Of a stretch of DNA of 64,000 nucleotides, positions 60,489 through 64,000 are shown piece after piece. Position 1 is the stretch's first letter; every line of letters starts with the position of its first letter. A program made the position numbers and the translations under genes. The notes below the pieces were generated by a model. That model was not told where the DNA came from. It did no database searches and saw only the letters and a list, made by a program, of their open reading frames with translations. Origin of the DNA: Glutamicibacter sp002979865 (GTDB lineage: Bacteria > Actinomycetota > Actinomycetes > Actinomycetales > Micrococcaceae); contig NZ_CP188297.1 in NCBI RefSeq assembly GCF_050030965.1, positions 2,914,001 to 2,978,000 of the forward strand, read 5' to 3'.

Positions 60489-61472
60489 ATGGGTTTCCCT
60501 CAGCATCGCCCGCGCCGGTTGCGGCAGAATCCTGCCATCCGCCGCCTGGTGGCAGAAAATGAGCTTTCGGCACGCCAACTGATCTTGCCTGCCTTCGTGC
60601 GCGAGGGACTGGTCGAACCCAACGAGATCACCTCCATGCCGGGGGTCTACCAGCACACCATGGACTCGCTGAAGGCTGCCGCGGCGTACGCGGCCGAGCT
60701 GGGGCTGGGTGGCATCATGCTCTTTGGCATCCCGGAAGTACGCGACGAGAACGGCTCGGCCGGTCTGGACCCGCAGGGCATCTTGAACCGCGGCATTGCC
60801 GCGGTGCGCGCCGAGGTAGGCGATGAACTGGTGGTCATGTCCGATGTCTGCCTGGATGAATTCACCTCGCACGGCCATTGCGGCGTGCTCGATGCCCAGG
60901 GCAACGTGGATAACGATGCCACCTTGGAAATCTACGGCCAGATGGCAGTGGCCCAGGCCGAGGCCGGCGCCCACATGCTGGGCCCGTCGGGCATGATGGA
61001 CGGCCAGATCGGCGTCATCCGCCAGGCACTGGATGCTGCCGGGCGCCAGGATGTCTCCATCCTCGCCTACAGCGCCAAGTACGCCAGCGCCTTCTACGGC
61101 CCGTTCCGCGAGGCAGTGGACTCCCAGCTGGTGGGGGACCGCCGCACCTACCAGATGGATTCGGCCAACCGCAGCGAAGCGGTGCTGGAAGCTGAACTGG
61201 ATATTGCCGAAGGCGCGGACATGATCATGGTCAAGCCGGCCATGAGCTACCTGGATATCGTGCGCGATATTGCCGATATTTCCCCAGTTCCAGTCTCCGC
61301 CTACCAGATTTCCGGCGAGTACTCGATGATCGAGGCCGCCGCCGCCAACGGCTGGATTGACCGCAAGGCGTCCGTGCTTGAATCGCTGCTGTCGATCAAG
61401 CGCTCCGGTGCCCAGCAGATCCTCACCTACTATGCAGCCGAAGTTGCCGGCTGGCTCAAGGAAGGCAAGTAA
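60489..61472 (+). CDS. hemB: Delta-aminolevulinic acid dehydratase HemB
   Basis: A 327-residue porphobilinogen synthase. The Schiff-base lysines are K197 (YSAKYAS) and K249 (MVKPAM). The metal site reads DVCLDEFTSHGHCG: C121 and C131 remain but the middle cysteine is D123, a mixed Zn/Mg-type form common in actinobacteria. I use the ATG at 60489, since homologues begin MxFPxHRPRRLR; an ATG at 60465 is in frame and could be used. Confidence 0.94.
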   Translation: MGFPQHRPRRLRQNPAIRRLVAENELSARQLILPAFVREGLVEPNEITSMPGVYQHTMDSLKAAAAYAAELGLGGIMLFGIPEVRDENGSAGLDPQGILNRGIAAVRAEVGDELVVMSDVCLDEFTSHGHCGVLDAQGNVDNDATLEIYGQMAVAQAEAGAHMLGPSGMMDGQIGVIRQALDAAGRQDVSILAYSAKYASAFYGPFREAVDSQLVGDRRTYQMDSANRSEAVLEAELDIAEGADMIMVKPAMSYLDIVRDIADISPVPVSAYQISGEYSMIEAAAANGWIDRKASVLESLLSIKRSGAQQILTYYAAEVAGWLKEGK

Positions 61473-61476
61473 TAAC

Positions 61477-62784
61477 ATGTCGAACTCTGAAAAGCTTTTC
61501 GCCGAAGCCCGCGAAGTCATGCCAGGTGGCGTGAACTCCCCGGTGCGCGCCTTCGGTTCGGTCGGCGGTGTTCCTCCATTCATGGTCGGCGCCAAGGGCG
61601 CATACCTGACCGACGCCGACGGCAAGGAGTATGTCGACCTGGTGTGCTCATGGGGTCCGGCACTGCTGGGCCACGCCCACCCGGAGATCCAGGCTGCCGT
61701 GCACGCGGCCGTGGACCGCGGTTTGTCCTTCGGCGCATCCACTCCGGATGAGGCCAAGCTCGGCGCGCTGATCAAGTCCCGCATGGGCGGGGTGGAACGC
61801 GTGCGCATGGTCTCCACCGGCACCGAAGCCACCATGACCGCCGTCCGCCTGGCCCGCGGCTACACCGGCCGTGACCTTGTCATCAAGTTCTCCGGCTGCT
61901 ACCACGGCCACCTCGATGGCCTGCTGGCCGACGCCGGCTCGGGTGTTGCCACCCTGGCCTTGCCAGGTTCCGCCGGCGTGACCGCTGCCACGGCAGCAGA
62001 GACCTTGGTGCTGCCCTATAACGACCGCGCCGCCATCGAGGCGGCCTTCGCCGAGCACGGTGCGAATATCGCTGCGGTGATTACCGAATCTGCTCCGTGC
62101 AACATGGGTGTCGTAGTTCCAGAGGACGGATTCAACAAGTTCCTGAAGGAAACTACCGCCAAGCACGGCGCGCTGCTGATCCTCGACGAGGTCCTCACCG
62201 GCTTCCGCGCTTCCTCATCGGGCTACTGGGGCCTGACCGGCAAGGAAGAGGGCTGGAACGCAGACCTCTACACCTTCGGCAAGGTCATCGGCGGCGGTTT
62301 GCCCACCGCGGCCCTGGGCGGACGCGCTGAGGTCATGGACTACCTGGCACCATTGGGTCCGGTCTACCAGGCAGGCACGCTGTCGGGCAACCCGGTAGCG
62401 ATGGCTGCCGGCATCGCCCAGCTGACCCACGCGACCGAGGACGTCTACGCGCACCTGGCCAAGCAGTCCGAGGCGCTGCAGGGTGCCATCACCGAATCCT
62501 TCAATGCTGCTGGCCTGGACCACTCGATCCAGCGCGCCGGTACCTTGTTCTCGGTAGCTTTCGGCACCTCCGAAAGGGGAGTGCGCAACTACGCTGACGC
62601 GCAGGGGCAGGAAGCCTTCCGCTATGCACCGTTCTTCCACTCGATGCTGGACTCCGGGGTGTACCTGCCGCCAAGCGTCTTCGAAGCATGGTTCGTCTCG
62701 GCGGCCCATGATGATGCCGCAATGGAGAAGATCTTCGCGGCCCTCCCAGCAGCTGCCCGGGCCGCTGCGGCCGCCACGGCCTAA
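61477..62784 (+). CDS. hemL: Glutamate-1-semialdehyde 2,1-aminomutase HemL
   Basis: A 435-residue PLP enzyme that makes 5-aminolevulinate. PLP lysine is K269 in YTFGKVIGGGLP; MPGGVNSPVRAF and STGTEATMTAVRLAR are characteristic. It lies four bases after the hemB stop. The cluster ends here with a hairpin terminator. The order in the operon is not the order of the pathway: hemA, encoding the enzyme before it, lies on the other side of the cluster. Confidence 0.95.
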   Translation: MSNSEKLFAEAREVMPGGVNSPVRAFGSVGGVPPFMVGAKGAYLTDADGKEYVDLVCSWGPALLGHAHPEIQAAVHAAVDRGLSFGASTPDEAKLGALIKSRMGGVERVRMVSTGTEATMTAVRLARGYTGRDLVIKFSGCYHGHLDGLLADAGSGVATLALPGSAGVTAATAAETLVLPYNDRAAIEAAFAEHGANIAAVITESAPCNMGVVVPEDGFNKFLKETTAKHGALLILDEVLTGFRASSSGYWGLTGKEEGWNADLYTFGKVIGGGLPTAALGGRAEVMDYLAPLGPVYQAGTLSGNPVAMAAGIAQLTHATEDVYAHLAKQSEALQGAITESFNAAGLDHSIQRAGTLFSVAFGTSERGVRNYADAQGQEAFRYAPFFHSMLDSGVYLPPSVFEAWFVSAAHDDAAMEKIFAALPAAARAAAAATA

Positions 62785-62805
62785 TTGCAGGCTCCCGAGG
62801 GCAAC

Positions 62806-62851
62806 AGCCAGGGCCAGGCAGGCACCGTGAGGTGCTTGCCTGGCCCTGGCT
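62806..62851 (+). terminator. Terminator of the heme operon
   Basis: A 21-bp stem (62806-62826 and 62831-62851) with one G-U pair and a GTGA loop, 21 bases after hemL. A weak T-rich tail (TCATTT) follows. Confidence 0.85.
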
Positions 62852-62883
62852 CATTTAAGCCTGGAAAGACGGTGGGAAACGGA

Positions 62884-62917
62884 ACTGCCCGAGTTCCGTA
62901 TACGGAACTCGGGCAGT
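62884..62917 (-). terminator. Terminator of the methionine transporter operon
   Basis: A perfect 34-base palindrome (17-bp stem, no loop) downstream of metQ; on the minus strand TTCCGTTT follows. It is paired with the heme-operon terminator in this convergent gap. Confidence 0.85.
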
Positions 62918-62960
62918 CAAGGTTCAAGCGTTCGGGAATGCCCCGTGGCTGGAAACCGGA

Positions 62961-63809
62961 TTAGAAAGCGGCGATAACGCTGCCGTCGGTCCAGGTCTTC
63001 TCGATGTAATCGCGGACCTCATCGGAGTGCAACAGCTCTTCAAGCTTCGCAACAGCCGGGGTCTCTTCGCCGTCGCGCCAGGTCAGGAAGTTGGCGTTGG
63101 GGTTGTTCGCGCCCGACTCCTGGGCAAGCATCTCTGCTTTGTCCAGCTTGGCCTGGACGATGTAGTTGCCGTTGATGACCGCCAAGCCGATGGAATCATC
63201 GGACTTGTAGTACTGGACGACCTGCTCGGCGTTGGCGTCAGTGATTTCGAGGTTCAGCGGGTTCTTGTCCGCGTTGCCGTTGACGGTCAGCAGGGAATCA
63301 TCATCGCTGAGGTTCTGCAGCAGCCCTGCTTCTTCCAGGACGCGCATGCCGCGGATCTGATTCACCGGGTCGTTGTTCAGCAGTACCTTGGTGCCTTCTG
63401 CGACGTCCTTGGCGTCCTTGAACTTCTTCGAGAAGACGGTCATTGGCTCCACATGAACGCCAGCGCCGTGCGCGAACTCGTAGCCCTTTTCCTTCATCTC
63501 GGTAGCCAGGTAGGCCTCGGTCTGGAAGTAGTTGGCATCCAGCGAGCCGTCGGCAAGTCCGGTGTTCGGGGTGACGTAGTCATCGATCTCCATGACTTCC
63601 AAGTCGATGCCGGCTTCCTTCGCCAAGTTCTCATCGATGAAGTTCAGGATGTCTGCCTGTGGGACCGGGCTGGCGCCTACCTTGATAACCGTAGGGTTTG
63701 CCGGATCCAGGGTCGCTGCAGCATCAGCAGTTGGTTCGCTGCTGCCGCAAGCAGTCAGGGCGAATGCGGTGGCAACACCGGTGATGGCGAGTGCGAGTTT
63801 CTTGCGCAT
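62961..63809 (-). CDS. metQ: Methionine-type ABC transporter lipoprotein (MetQ/NlpA)
   Basis: A 282-residue binding lipoprotein. The signal peptide ends LTAC with C21 as the lipid site. VIKVGASPVPQADILNF, NTGLADGSLDANYFQTEAYL and NDPVNQIRGMRVLEEAGLL are typical of NlpA proteins that bind methionine. ATG at 63809 with AAGGAAAG; the longer frame upstream lies before it. It is the last gene of a metN-metI-metQ operon. Confidence 0.93.
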   Translation of the reverse strand: MRKKLALAITGVATAFALTACGSSEPTADAAATLDPANPTVIKVGASPVPQADILNFIDENLAKEAGIDLEVMEIDDYVTPNTGLADGSLDANYFQTEAYLATEMKEKGYEFAHGAGVHVEPMTVFSKKFKDAKDVAEGTKVLLNNDPVNQIRGMRVLEEAGLLQNLSDDDSLLTVNGNADKNPLNLEITDANAEQVVQYYKSDDSIGLAVINGNYIVQAKLDKAEMLAQESGANNPNANFLTWRDGEETPAVAKLEELLHSDEVRDYIEKTWTDGSVIAAF

Positions 63810-63912
63810 AACTTGTCTTTCCTTAGGTAGAGCCGTGAGGCACGATGCGAGTGGATTTGCCGTGTCCTCAGCGGTTCCACGGCTCCGCCGGATAGACCGG
63901 CGGAAGTTTTGA

Positions 63913-64000
63913 CTAGCGGTGATCGACCTTGCGGGCGATCGCATCACCGATGACCTGCACCAGCTGGACCATGATCACGATAATCACGATGGTCGCAAGC
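63913..64000 (-). CDS. metI: Methionine-type ABC transporter permease, C-terminal end
   Basis: The last 29 codons of a permease, LATIVIIVIMVQLVQVIGD then AIARKVDHR and a TAG stop, the standard C terminus of MetI. The rest lies past the right edge. It is 103 bases upstream of metQ on the same strand, so the importer operon continues to the right. Confidence 0.85.
   Translation of the reverse strand, partial: LATIVIIVIMVQLVQVIGDAIARKVDHR

Noticed and set aside
60105..61835. A 576-codon open frame on the minus strand
   Set aside because: It is antisense to hemD, hemB and hemL, all of which have clear catalytic motifs.

Overview
The window reads as a chromosomal segment of a moderately GC-rich actinobacterium, most likely a member of the Micrococcaceae (Arthrobacter or Glutamicibacter type). 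This is inferred from the gene content and order: a coproporphyrin-dependent heme cluster with HemQ, the small actinobacterial families DUF3107 and DUF3117, long-form DapD, a gluABCD amino-acid importer, a typA/DUF6113 pair, and a block (O-methyltransferase, sigE, tatB, mrp, DUF1003, MgtE_N/CBS) that resembles the mycobacterial sigE neighbourhood. I see no tRNA, rRNA, CRISPR array, insertion sequence or prophage.

Layout. 1-1631: start of an acyl-CoA synthetase and a thiolase in one unit (fatty-acid or aromatic acyl-CoA breakdown). 1632-2278: a 647-base stretch with no convincing gene. 2279-24042: a patchwork of small enzymes: seven GNAT acetyltransferases, two glyoxalase-fold proteins, a methyltransferase, a 2H phosphoesterase, DinB, OsmC, an alpha/beta hydrolase paired with a YhhN lysoplasmalogenase, a flavin/Fe-S dienoyl-CoA reductase-like enzyme, a TM-helix channel-like protein, and the thiazole branch of thiamine synthesis (thiO-thiS-thiG-thiF) behind a TPP riboswitch. 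At 7926-10197 a small regulated locus (NmrA-like oxidoreductase, HTH regulator, membrane protein, divergent CPBP-like membrane protein) surrounds a perfect 16-bp palindrome.

24190-38441: housekeeping and central metabolism: typA, an ArsR-type regulator, fdxA, dapC, citrate synthase, an unknown protein, dapD and dapE divergently arranged, the glutamate-type ABC importer, a LOG-family phosphoribohydrolase, a DivIVA-like protein and DUF3117. The dap genes supply lysine and peptidoglycan precursors. 38538-44452: the sigE/tatB/mrp block, notable for having no rseA anti-sigma or htrA gene beside sigE, and a general-stress-like membrane protein. 44539-51623: Xaa-Pro aminopeptidase, PHP hydrolase, an orphan adenine-type DNA methyltransferase, a DEAD-box RNA helicase, an RNB-domain ribonuclease and DUF3107.

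51688-62784: a TetR regulator, then hemA facing left and hemE-hemY-hemQ-hemH-hemC-hemD-hemB-hemL facing right. Together they hold every step from glutamyl-tRNA to heme by the coproporphyrin route, with GTGA/ATGA overlaps at the hemQ-hemH and hemH-hemC joints. 62961-64000: the end of a methionine-type ABC importer (metQ lipoprotein and the last 29 codons of metI). Convergent gene pairs are usually separated by strong, often bidirectional hairpin terminators.
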